NCBI GenBank assembly: GCA_027603945.1
Contig: JADIIU010000032.1
Coordinates: 62,001 to 126,000, forward strand
Source of the DNA: Terramyces sp. JEL0728
Lineage: Eukaryota; Chytridiomycota; Chytridiomycetes; Rhizophydiales; Terramycetaceae
Reading direction: 5' to 3'
DNA: 64,000 nt
Part shown: positions 1 through 8,792 of the stretch, piece by piece
Numbering within the stretch: position 1 is the stretch's first letter
Layout: every line of letters starts with the position of its first letter
The notes under the pieces: generated by a model
Told to the model about the DNA's origin: nothing
The model's database searches: none
What the model saw: only the letters and a program-made list of their open reading frames with translations
Translations under genes and position numbers: made by a program

Positions 1-391
1 TGATACAAAGAAACTGGGGTCTTTAATCGCTTTGGTGGTTATTATTGCAGCTGCCGTTGCTGGATTCACTTGCTATCGAAGAAGGAAAAGAAACCAGATT
101 GGTTCAAAGCTTGCACTTGCCCAGGGACATGTTGTTGCACCTCCAGCCCAGGCTTACTATCAACCACCTCAATATGCGAACCAGCCAGTGTATCCACAGC
201 AATACCCTTCAAACCAACCAGCGCCATACGTTAATTCTCAATCGTCCGTCCCTTCTTTTCCACAATCTTCAACAGGGTATCCTGGCCAAGCGTATCAGCC
301 AAATGCACAAACAGGCTATCCTGCTCAACCATATCAACAGCCTGCGACCAACTACCTTAGTCCTACGTATCCACAGGTTTATCCTCAATAG
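1..391 (+). CDS. C-terminal part of a single-pass membrane protein (5' partial)
   Basis: The reading frame is open from the window edge (codons from base 2) to the TAG at 389-391, so the gene starts upstream. Visible are a hydrophobic segment of about 20 residues (LIALVVIIAAAVAGFTCY), then a basic stop-transfer stretch (RRRKR), then a tail of about 95 residues rich in Pro, Gln and Tyr with repeated YPQ/QPY/GYP motifs. This is the lay-out of a type I plasma-membrane protein with a disordered cytoplasmic tail, as in fungal wall sensors, but the extracellular part is missing and no family can be named. Tails of this composition often bind WW-domain or calcium-binding partners; that is only an analogy. 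Confidence 0.6.
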   Translation, partial: DTKKLGSLIALVVIIAAAVAGFTCYRRRKRNQIGSKLALAQGHVVAPPAQAYYQPPQYANQPVYPQQYPSNQPAPYVNSQSSVPSFPQSSTGYPGQAYQPNAQTGYPAQPYQQPATNYLSPTYPQVYPQ

Positions 392-525
392 AATTCATGC
401 CAAACGGATATTTGTAGCAAAAAGAATAAAATTAGATTATACATATCATATTTATGGGAAGGTCCGTTTATTGTATGCATTTTGGAATCCTTTGTCACAA
501 TCTAAGCCGAGAGAGGATTACCCGT

Positions 526-1329
526 TCATTTAACATCGCTTTTAATATCCTCTGACGAAATGTTTTGCGTATCGTACATCTTTGTGGTAGCTGATCCTAC
601 CGACATTTTCCTTTCCGGAACTCTACATACAAAAGTGCTGGCGGTTATTCCAAAATAGTTTTCAATTGTAAATTGAATGAAAAATCTACTTCCCCATACA
701 TTGGTAAACGAAAATGTGATGGATACCAATAATGCAATCACCACCAACACCACTCGTAAAGACCCAAAAATAAATGCAGTTCGCGCTTTAGAGTGTGTTT
801 GTATTCGTTTCCTGACAGCTGCAATGAATACTATGCAGATAATTAGATATATCAGGAACAAAGTCATCTTTCCTATCAAATTCGTTGTCGTATTTACTGT
901 CGATGCACAATAGTCGTTATATTCAAATGTTGTGCCTTGAAACGGAGATGTTTCGATAAATCCCATTGCTATCACTAACAGTGCTACTAATGGATATTTA
1001 TAAATTGGTTGATGCTTTTCTTCTAAAATTCCCGAAGACCGATGTATTAAAACCCACATTGACAGCACTTGGTACAGGAAATAACAAACATTACTGAAAA
1101 CCCACAAGATCAGGCAATTGGTGACAGAATGGAAAAATTTAGAAATTGTTAATATATACATGGAGGTAAATGCTATCTGATTAATTACTTGAAAAATTGA
1201 AGCGAGAAGCTGTAATGCCAACAATACTGTTGGATTATTGTCGTGCTGGACAAAATTCAAATACACATTGTGTAACCCAAGTAATATTGAGATGGCGAGG
1301 ATTCCATTTCCCACAGTATCAGAGATCAT
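526..1329 (-). CDS. Seven-helix membrane protein of unknown family
   Basis: A 267-residue intron-free frame on the minus strand, starting at an ATG. It shows about seven hydrophobic segments, beginning near residues 5-25, 33-55, 70-95, 110-130, 150-175, 188-212 and 218-235, with basic loops (HRSSG, RKRIQTHSK) and a hydrophilic tail rich in Ser, Asp and Lys. Seven helices and a soluble tail resemble a G-protein-coupled receptor, but I see no diagnostic motif of a named GPCR class. NTT and NGS-type sites lie in loops. Its neighbour at 1388-2020 is on the same strand with only 58 bases between. Function unknown. Confidence 0.6.
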   Translation of the reverse strand: MISDTVGNGILAISILLGLHNVYLNFVQHDNNPTVLLALQLLASIFQVINQIAFTSMYILTISKFFHSVTNCLILWVFSNVCYFLYQVLSMWVLIHRSSGILEEKHQPIYKYPLVALLVIAMGFIETSPFQGTTFEYNDYCASTVNTTTNLIGKMTLFLIYLIICIVFIAAVRKRIQTHSKARTAFIFGSLRVVLVVIALLVSITFSFTNVWGSRFFIQFTIENYFGITASTFVCRVPERKMSVGSATTKMYDTQNISSEDIKSDVK

Positions 1330-1387
1330 TTAATGAAAATTTACTACGTCATCTGTATAACTATAACAATGCAACGGGAAAATATAT

Positions 1388-2020
1388 TCATATATCGAAT
1401 TGCTCATGAAAATCTCTAATCACTTCAGCTTGTTCTTCTTCACTTCCGCCGAAATCGTCAACCATCATCCTGGTAAATAATTTGAAAAACTCTTCAAATG
1501 ATTCCGCTACTTTGTTGATTTTTCTTGCTTCATTTACTATACACACTTTTCCATAGTTTTTGCTTTCAGTATCCACACATATCGCAAATTTCAAATCCCC
1601 GCTGTACAGCTCTTCATCAAAATCCAACTCAATATCCGTCCAAGCTACCTTATTGCTGGCATGGGAATTTGTTAGTGGAAACGTAGGAATTCCAAAATTA
1701 GCAGTGGAGCTTGGTTCTGTATTGAATGTCTGCCAAATATATTCGAATACACCGAGAGGAAATTTGATGTTGCTATCTGGGAATACTCCCTGCAGTTCCT
1801 CTAACGCTGCTTCGATATCATCTGCATCCTGGATGGAATGGATAGTGAATTCTTTTCTAAATTTTTGTTGTAATTCATCAATTAAGGTTTTTAAATGCCC
1901 TCCAACTTGGTTTCTTGTGTTATAATTCATATACCTTTGGCTGGCAACGAATTGCATCCTCTGCATTTTCGGCACTTGCTCTATTCCTTCAAATTTGATC
2001 AAATCCTCATAATTTGGCAT
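1388..2020 (-). CDS. SMI1/KNR4 (SUKH)-like protein, tentative
   Basis: An intron-free frame of 210 residues. The second half has a strand-rich pattern ending in a block like VAESFEEFFKLFTRM, which resembles the C-terminal signature of SMI1/KNR4 (SUKH) domains, where a conserved 'a.SFeeFl' helix follows several beta strands. In yeasts KNR4/SMI1 coordinates cell-wall synthesis with signalling; assigning that role here is inference. The start codon follows a TTTCAAAAA box like those before several other genes in the window. The N-terminal half is helical and charged. Alternative: an unrelated lineage-specific protein. Confidence 0.5.
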   Translation of the reverse strand: MPNYEDLIKFEGIEQVPKMQRMQFVASQRYMNYNTRNQVGGHLKTLIDELQQKFRKEFTIHSIQDADDIEAALEELQGVFPDSNIKFPLGVFEYIWQTFNTEPSSTANFGIPTFPLTNSHASNKVAWTDIELDFDEELYSGDLKFAICVDTESKNYGKVCIVNEARKINKVAESFEEFFKLFTRMMVDDFGGSEEEQAEVIRDFHEQFDI

Positions 2021-2609
2021 TTTTTGAAACGTTTTTTTGACAAAAAATTTTCAGGAGCTGGAGTTTTCAGCGAAAATATTTCAACTTTAGGAATTGAGAA
2101 ATAACACTGCGAGGCTCTGCTATGTATATTAGAGACACTAAAAGCTACCGCGATGGCCGCAAATTTTGGGGTTTCAATGCAAATCGCATCTCTGGCTGAA
2201 CCGTATAGTTCAAGCAGCCGTGAAATAATTCCAAATAGCATATTATTTGGTTAATTTGCACTTGATAAAATTGCTACGCTTGAAAACCTCAAGCCTCGAA
2301 ATCAGTTACTATTTTCAAAATTTTCCATATATCGGGTAAAAATTCCGCTGGCAATTTTTAGAACCGCCATTGCATAATTAACTTTTCTTCCACGTCGGAA
2401 TAGTTTTAAATGTTAAGCACACACTAATACAAAAGTCTGAGCTCCGTCACAATAAATTGCGAGGTGCGGGACGCAATCTTGTCTGGTGTTTCATAACATC
2501 ATTACTAAAAATTTTTAAAGATGAGTCATGATGAGTAATTCACCAGAACCCAAAACCCACTTCACCTTCACCCGTTTTTTATAAAAATTAAGACAGTCCT
2601 ACATTAGCT
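2021..2609. other. Intergenic region between divergent genes
   Basis: This is the 589-base spacer between the SMI1-like gene (minus) and the velvet gene (plus). It is AT-rich with a TTTTTTGAAACG/TTTTTTTGACAAAAAA block next to the minus-strand start. An 80-codon minus frame at 1999-2241 overlaps the SMI1-like start and has no recognisable similarity. I see no RNA gene and no repeat. It presumably holds both promoters. Confidence 0.5.
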
Positions 2610-3197
2610 ATGACCGAGTGCGAATACAAACTAGAGATCCGCCAGACACCCAAAACAGGGAGAGAAACAGGTACTACAAAGCCATACCTAAAGAGTCTTA
2701 TGTAATTACAAATTAACCTTAGCTACCCCATGCTCGCCGTAAAGGTTGTATTTCCCACAAGGAAAACAAGGGAAGAGCTAGAGGCTCTCAGCTACTACTG
2801 CCATTTGGTTCTTTTGTCTGCAGACGGCAAAGAAGTACAAACTCTGATAAAAAATTCAGTATATGCAAAATCGCTGTATACGGCCAACTTCACTGGTGAT
2901 ACGATGGTAACTGGCCAGGTCCTGAATGATCCTGTCGATGGCGAGCCTTACATCTTTTTCGTATTTCCAGAGATGGCTATTCGTGTCCCTGGAGAGTACT
3001 CTATCCTCTGCAGAGTCCAAAACATGGCAAATGTGTGTGATCCAATACAAAAAATCACTACCGTGCCTTTCAAAGTATACCATCATGATCAATACGTGAA
3101 ACCAAAGAAAACGACGCAGCTTACAAAGTCCTTCCTTATCCAAGGAGTGCGGAGCTTTGGCATCTGCCAAATGCTGAAAAAGCAAGTAGAAGACTAA
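2610..3197 (+). CDS. Velvet-domain transcription regulator
   Basis: Two exons (2610-2701, 2723-3197) flank a 21-nt intron and give 188 residues. The N-terminus reads ECEYKLEIRQTPKTGRETG, matching the start of the velvet fold (Y-L-x-I-R-Q-x-P). The middle has FVFPEMAIRVPGEYSI and the end has TQLTKSFLIQGV, matching the 'vFPDLsVR..G.Yrl' and 'L.rsFa.QGv' velvet signatures. Velvet proteins (VeA, VelB, VosA, VelC) are fungus-specific DNA-binding regulators of development and secondary metabolism, structurally related to the NF-kB Rel fold. The protein is little more than the domain itself. Unspliced, an in-frame TAA would stop translation after 31 codons. This gene is the clearest marker that the organism is a fungus. 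Confidence 0.85.
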
Positions 3198-3258
3198 TTG
3201 GTTTTAATTGTATTAGGTAATTTTAAAATATATCTTTGAAAAATTTTCACTTTTTGAA

Positions 3259-5412
3259 ATGGAATCAGAGCGAGACAGACTTTCTTCTCAGGATTCGCTT
3301 GAAGATTTGCCCGAAATCCCCCACGCTCCACTTCATCCATCTCAAATTGAATCGCATAATAACACTCCAATTCAAACACCTGCGCATATTGTGGTTGAAG
3401 AAGGCGAAGTTGTAGATAGTGAAGATAAAGAATTTACTGGAGTTTCTCCTATTTCAGAATATGAACTTTCTAAAAAACTTGGAGAAGGAACGTTTGGGTA
3501 ATATAATGATAATGCTAGCGAAGTATTGCTTGCAACCCATTCGAAAACAGGACTCCAAGTGTAGTTTAATCTAATTTTAGGGCCTTAAAAAAGATCTTGA
3601 CGCACAATGACAAGGAGGGTTTCCCAGTCACCTCTTTGCGAGAGATAAAGCTGTTGAAAAGCATAGAACATGAAAATGTTATTGACCTGATGGAAATTGC
3701 CATTGAAAAGGGTATGGATAACCTTATATAGGCGATCCTAGGCGCAATTTGCATGCGACTATATTTATGGTATTTCCGTATATGGATCATGACCTTGCAG
3801 GGCTGCTTGGGAATCCCCAAGTCACATTATCACCTTCCCAAATTAAAAGTTATACTCAGCAGATATTTCGAGGCATAAAACACCTGCACGATAGCGACAT
3901 TATCCACCGCGATATGAAAGGTATTCAAGTGTTTACAAGGTGCAAATATTTTAGTAGACAACGCTGGAAGAGTAAAGCTGGCGGATTTTGGGCTGGCAAG
4001 ATCGATTAATCATACAATGACTACAGTAATTTACGCTGATATAGACTGTTGTCACGCTTTGGTATCGACCTCCAGAGTTACTTTTGCAAGGTGGAAACAG
4101 TTATTGCAAATATACCACGGCTGTAGATATGTGGGGTGTGGGGTATATTCTGTTTAACTAGAGATGTATATTTGGCGAATTGTTGAAGAGAAGACCGATT
4201 TTGCCTGGTGCAAATGAAATGGATCAATTGAAAAAGATTTTCGAATTACTTGGCTCTCCCACTGCCCAGTCGTGGCCTGGATATACTGAATTACCATTAG
4301 TAAAGGAGGGTAAAGTGGCTGACTTTGTTGTAAAGGAATCCACATTAAGCACAAGGTTCAATAGTTCAAGGTGGGAATACAATTAACCAGTTATGCAAAT
4401 GAAACTTACAACTTGCTATATAATTTACTGCGATTGGATCCTTCAAGGAGGCTGTCCGCTGGAGAAGCCCTTAATCACGATTACTTCAACACTGCTCCAT
4501 ACCCTGCGCAACCAGGAACCAGAGAGTACTGACAAGTTGACCTTTAGTTTTCAAGAATTTCCTAATTCGCACGAGCTGGATGTCAGACATATCCAAAAAG
4601 CAGACCTACATCCTCACTGCGATATCAAAAAGAATATTGGAAGAGGAAACTATAGAAGGAATGATAACGATCGTGATAGAGATAGAAATGAGCGCAATGG
4701 ATACAGAAGAGACGACGAAAGATCCCGAAGGGATAATGATGACAGAAGGGATTCGCGTAGAGATTATGACCGAAATGATCATTCGTCAAGAAGAAATGAC
4801 GAGAAAAGGACCGACGATCGCTCAAAGGAGGACGATCGGGATAAGAATGCTCGTAATGACCGATCCAGGGGCGAAGATCGAGATAGATCTGATAGGAATC
4901 GTAATTCTGATAGAGCGGGAGATCGGGGCTACGACCGAGATCGGAGGCGGGATGACGACTCCCGCAATACCAGAAGAGATAATGACGATAGAAGGGGCGA
5001 TAGATATTCATCAGACAGACGCAGATCGCCAACAAAAAGTCGCGACCATTCAGCAGATCGAAAGAGGAGATCCCCAAATAGAAAGGGGACATCTGAAAAA
5101 GACTCGTCTGTTCATGAAACAGTGCATCCAATCAACGAATCATCCCAGCAGTCGAATATCCTCAAAAGCGAAAGTAATGGCAGTAGGAGAAACTCTGATG
5201 ACCATGGACGAAGAAGGGAATCATCAGAAATTAGGTCCGAAGAAAGAGATGACGTTGACAGGCGAGAAGTTGACTCTAGCCAGAATAGAAAGAGAAAATC
5301 CCCTGATCGCGACGATGAAAGTCGCAAAAGGAGAGAATCTTTCCGTCATCGACGATCAGGCAGTTTTAAAAGTTCTCCCAGAAGGAATTCCAAAGAGGAT
5401 GCTGCAAAATAA
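3259..5412 (+). CDS. Cyclin-dependent kinase of the CDK9/Bur1 type with Arg/Asp-rich tail
   Basis: Nine exons; introns at 3498-3518, 3561-3580, 3712-3731, 3921-3939, 4026-4044, 4143-4163, 4371-4390 and 4526-4547, all 19-22 nt; 663 residues after splicing. Kinase features in order: glycine loop GEGTFGE, VAIK-type lysine (VALKK), PITALRE-like helix (PVTSLREIK), HRDMKGANI catalytic loop, DFG (LADFGLA), and a T-loop leading to [12 protein letters not shown]. These fit transcription-elongation kinases (CDK9/P-TEFb, Bur1, Ctk1/CDK12) that phosphorylate the RNA polymerase II tail. After about residue 400 comes a low-complexity tail of RD, RR and RS dipeptides, as in CDK12/13-class kinases that link transcription to splicing. 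The start follows ATTTTCACTTTTTGAA, a motif shared with other genes here. Choice between CDK9 and CDK12 types is uncertain. Confidence 0.9.
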
Positions 5413-5438
5413 ATATCATGTCATATATTGAATCCCAA

Positions 5439-6407
5439 TCAGTCATCTAATTCCTCAGCTGAGCTTGTCCTTGTAATTACTGCCTCGTCCCATGGCCCTC
5501 TAATTTCACTACCATTAAAGAAACTTACTTTTTGTACTGTTGGATTTCAACAAAGAGCCATGGACAGATGAGCGTAATGAAAATATAGATCGCAATGATA
5601 TACCACCATGTATCGTTTAGTAACAGGCTGCAAGTGCACACAACGAGTGTCAATGGCATTTCTACATTGCAGTAGATCTTTATCGATTTGATAAATATCG
5701 GGAACAAGGCAAACAAACTAATTCCGCTCAACAGCAATAAACATACCTGCTTGAGTCATATCTTACTTTGTAATTGTCGGATAGCCTTGAAGACAGCAAT
5801 ACGTTCACAAACATTGCTGCGTTGATGGAAGTGGGCTCGTAGTTTCCGTTCAGAGAATAGTCGTGGAATAAGAGGTTGATGAGAAACATGAATATCGTCA
5901 TTGCCCATATAGTATCGGTGGATATATCGACAGTCAAGTTTTTCATCAAGGGTATAATGAAGATCATTACTGTTAGGAACAGGAACGAACTGGTAATCAT
6001 CGACCAGGTGAAAGCAGGTGTGTGCTTCATCCTAGCATTAGTACCATCCTAATCCAACTGGGATCCGAATAAAAACCCAAGATATATTTACCTCGTATAA
6101 AGTGCGTAGCAAATAAATAAAATAATTATTCCAGACACTGGGTATATCAATTCATAATCGTTTTCCGCAATGTGATTATAGAGCCCCAGATAAATAAAGA
6201 TTCCGGCGATCTGTTGCGAGATTTTAAACGAGTCCTGCACAACAGTTAAATAAGAGTGTGTCCTCACATTAACGTTCTTCTTCATCAGTTTTAAAAACGA
6301 CGAATCAACATGGTTATCAGCAGTAAATATTCAGTTACCAAGGATTACAAATGTGTACCTGCAAATGGCTGTTTCAAATAGAGCTTCTTTTTCCATTTTC
6401 GATCCAT
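5439..6407 (-). CDS. GPI2: GPI-GlcNAc transferase subunit PIG-C/Gpi2
   Basis: Five exons on the minus strand; introns 6358-6318 (41 nt, no 3' AG), 6091-6032 (60 nt), 5766-5747 (20) and 5528-5509 (20); 275 residues. The N-terminus WKKKLYLKQPFADNHVDSSF matches the family opening W-x-K-x-LY-x-x-Q-P-F-x-D-N-x-V-D-x-x-F. The centre has LTVDISTDTIWAM and INAAMFVNVLLSSRL, and the end has IRGPWDEAVI, all PIG-C signatures. Several membrane segments are visible. PIG-C/Gpi2 is part of the ER complex that adds GlcNAc to phosphatidylinositol, the first step of GPI-anchor synthesis. The stop lies 26 bp from the stop of the convergent kinase gene. The first intron is unusual (see findings). The full-length match leaves little doubt about identity. 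Confidence 0.92.
6318..6358 (-). other. GPI2 first intron without a 3' AG
   Basis: The protein match requires joining codon GCA-G to AT-AAC, which removes 41 bases starting GTACAC and ending TTTACTGCTG. No AG occurs in the stretch. It divides into a 20-base unit starting GTACAC and ending CTTG, and a 21-base unit starting GTAACT and ending GCTG. Confidence 0.7.
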
Positions 6408-6417
6408 TTTTGAAAAA
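6408..6417. promoter_or_regulatory. Ten-base spacer between divergent start codons
   Basis: The ATG of GPI2 (minus, 6407) and the ATG of EAPP (plus, 6418) are separated only by TTTTGAAAAA. Together with the flanking A and T of the start codons it forms a near-palindrome, TTTTTGAAAAAA. Both promoters must lie inside the opposite gene or this spacer must act as a shared initiator. Confidence 0.7.
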
Positions 6418-6867
6418 ATGGTGAAATTCGAAGACTCTGATTCTGACTACGATGAGATCAATGTAGATATGAAAAGAGTATTAGAGAAGGCGGATCAGCA
6501 AGAGAATATAGACAGCGGTTCGGATGATGAATTACAGCTGGATACAACCGAACCTGATTTTTATGATCCAGAGGCAGATGAACGAGATACTCAATGGGTG
6601 TCAGAACAAATGAATGAAAAGTCGGATGCGATATTGCACTGTCCGCTATGTTTTACCAGAATTTGCTACGACTGTCAAAAGCATACAGAGTATAATCAGT
6701 ACAGAGCCATGTTTGTTATGCACTTGAAAATAATATATAACGAATTGCTGGATAAAGAATACCATCCAGTTGAATGTAGAGACTGTGGATGCAGAGTGGC
6801 AGTTTATGACAAGGAGGAAGTGTATCACTTTTATCATTTTGTAGCAGAACCAATTAATAAAAAGTAA
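6418..6867 (+). CDS. EAPP (E2F-associated phosphoprotein) homolog
   Basis: A single exon of 149 residues. An acidic N-terminus precedes FYDPEADERDTQWVSEQ, which matches the EAPP block 'DP..DE.D..WV..q'. Then come cysteine pairs CPLCF, CYDCQ and CRDCGCRV and the segments QYRAMFV and VAVYDKEEVYHFYHF, which are the core of the EAPP family. Human EAPP is a nuclear phosphoprotein that interacts with E2F factors; its role in fungi is poorly known. The paired cysteines suggest a metal site (inference). The gene lies head-to-head with GPI2 with ten bases between starts. Confidence 0.88.
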   Translation: MVKFEDSDSDYDEINVDMKRVLEKADQQENIDSGSDDELQLDTTEPDFYDPEADERDTQWVSEQMNEKSDAILHCPLCFTRICYDCQKHTEYNQYRAMFVMHLKIIYNELLDKEYHPVECRDCGCRVAVYDKEEVYHFYHFVAEPINKK

Positions 6868-6902
6868 TTATATATATGCAATTGGTTTCCTTTGGGAGTC
6901 CC

Positions 6903-6981
6903 TATGGCAGATATCTTTATGGCAGATGTCTTTATGCCAGATGCCTTTATGGCTGCCAGATGCCTTTATGGCTGCCAGATG
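6903..6981 (+). repeat. Short tandem repeat, unit about 15-19 bp
   Basis: About five imperfect copies of TTTATGGCAGATGCC lie in the spacer after EAPP, the last two expanded by TGCC to TTTATGGCTGCCAGATGCC. The spacer as a whole (6868-7080) holds nothing else that I recognise. Confidence 0.8.
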
Positions 6982-7080
6982 CAACTGCTTGGAACCCCGC
7001 CAGATAACATGTTAAATCCAGCATAACATATCGGTTGTATTCATATTTTACTTTCAAAGATCAAAAAAAGTTTTGCAAAA

Positions 7081-8347
7081 ATGGCAGCACTAGAAGAGGA
7101 ATCTACACTATTATTTGAAACCAGTGAAAATGTTAAAGTTATTTCCTCTTTCGATCAGATGGGATTAAAGGAGGAGCTTGTCAGAGGGATCTATGCATAC
7201 AGTATTTATTCCTAACCCAGATTTTGAAAAACCATCTGCTATTCAACAGAGAGCGATTGGCCCTATTACAAGCGGAAGAGATGTTATTGCACAAGCACAA
7301 TCTGGTACTGGTAAAACTGCAACATTTTCAATTTCTGTTTTGCAAACTATTGACACAGCACTACGAGAATCGCAAGCACTAATTTTGTCGCCTACAAGAG
7401 AACTTGCCGTTCAAATCCAGTCCGTTGTACTGGCTTTAGGAGATTACATGAATGTTCAATGCCATGCATGTATTGGAGGTACATTTTGCTAAGCTTCAGG
7501 AACATCAATTGGGGATGATATTCGCAAGTTGGATTATGGACAACATGTTGTATCTGGAACTCCCGGAAGAGTCTATGATATGATTAGAAGAAAGAATCTT
7601 CGTACCCGCCATATCAAAATGCTGGTTCTTGATGAAGCTGATGAGATGTTGTCTCGCGGTTTCAAGGACCAAATTTATGATGTTTACAGATATTTACCAC
7701 CTTCCACTCAAGTTGTCTTGCTCTCTGCTACACTCCCTCACGATGTATTGGAAATGACGCAGAAATTCATGACTGATCCTATTAGGGTACTTGTAAAGAG
7801 AGATGAGCTTACTCTGGAAGGTATTAAACAATTCTTTGTCGCTGTTGAAAAAGAAGAATGGAAGTTTGACACATTATGTGATTTATATGACACCTTGACA
7901 ATCACACAGGCAGTTATGTTCTGCAATACAAGAAAGAAGGTAGATTGGTTGACCGCCAAAATGAGGGAAAACAATTTCACAGTCGCTGCAATGCACGGTG
8001 AAATGCCGCAAAAAGAGAGAGATGCCATCATGCAAGATTTCCGCCAAGGAACAAGGTGCTCATTGCTAACATAGTCGTGTGTTGATCACAACTGATATTT
8101 GGGCTAGAGGTATCGATGTTCAACAAGTTTCGTTGGTAATCAACTATGATTTACCAAACAACCGTGAAAACTACATTCACAGAATCGGTAGAAGTGGTAG
8201 ATTCGGTAGAAAGGGTGTAGCCATTAATTTCGTAAAGCAAGAAGATGTAAAGATTCTTCGTGATATTGAACAGTATTATTCTACCCAAATTGATGAGATG
8301 CCTATGAATGGTAAGTTTCTATTGATTTAGTTATTGATTTAATTTGA
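7081..8347 (+). CDS. EIF4A3: DEAD-box helicase eIF4AIII (FAL1/DDX48)
   Basis: Five exons; introns 7202-7220 (19), 7479-7499 (21), 8056-8074 (19) and 8311-8330 (20); 395 residues. Motifs in order: Q-motif ([12 protein letters not shown]), [41 protein letters not shown] and HRIGRSGR. Segments [38 protein letters not shown] and WARGID mark it as eIF4AIII, the RNA clamp of the exon junction complex, rather than eIF4A1/2. In yeasts the ortholog FAL1 acts in 18S rRNA maturation. The C-terminus MPMNVIDLI appears only after the last intron is removed. The translation-factor paralog is at 33406-34677. Confidence 0.93.
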
Positions 8348-8792
8348 ATAAACATTTGGTAATTGAGTATTTTGTACTGTTGAAAGATTGATGATCCAGC
8401 GATTGGAAGTGATAGAGATTAGAGTAGATGTCATTTAACCAAAAAGCAAACCGACTCAATGAAATTCGTCATTAAAGTGCAATTCGAGGAGCAGTGTCAG
8501 TGAACTTGGTTCAGAAACTCCTTTTGGCAGGCAAGAACGAAAACATTGCTTGGCAGGTGAAATCTGCCGGAACAGGCAACCGCGGAATATAGTTGGACTT
8601 TTCAAGATTTCCTCGTAGCTAGGACAATTGCCCATTAAACCACCTGTTTCCCCAGGCTTACGTCCAAGTTTCTAACCTATTATCGCTTTTGCACCGGTCA
8701 CATGATAACCCAATCCCGTGACACCTTCTATCTTGGTCTCAAATTAAAATTCTCATTGTTAGAGCAAAATTCACTTGCAAAGACTAGGAGTA
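8348..8792. other. Intergenic region without recognised gene
   Basis: 445 bases between eIF4AIII and the HLTF-like gene. Frames are short and interrupted; a run of about 28 open codons lies near 8510-8590. No tRNA-like T-arm and no C/D or H/ACA boxes were convincing. It should hold the promoter of the helicase gene. Confidence 0.4.
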
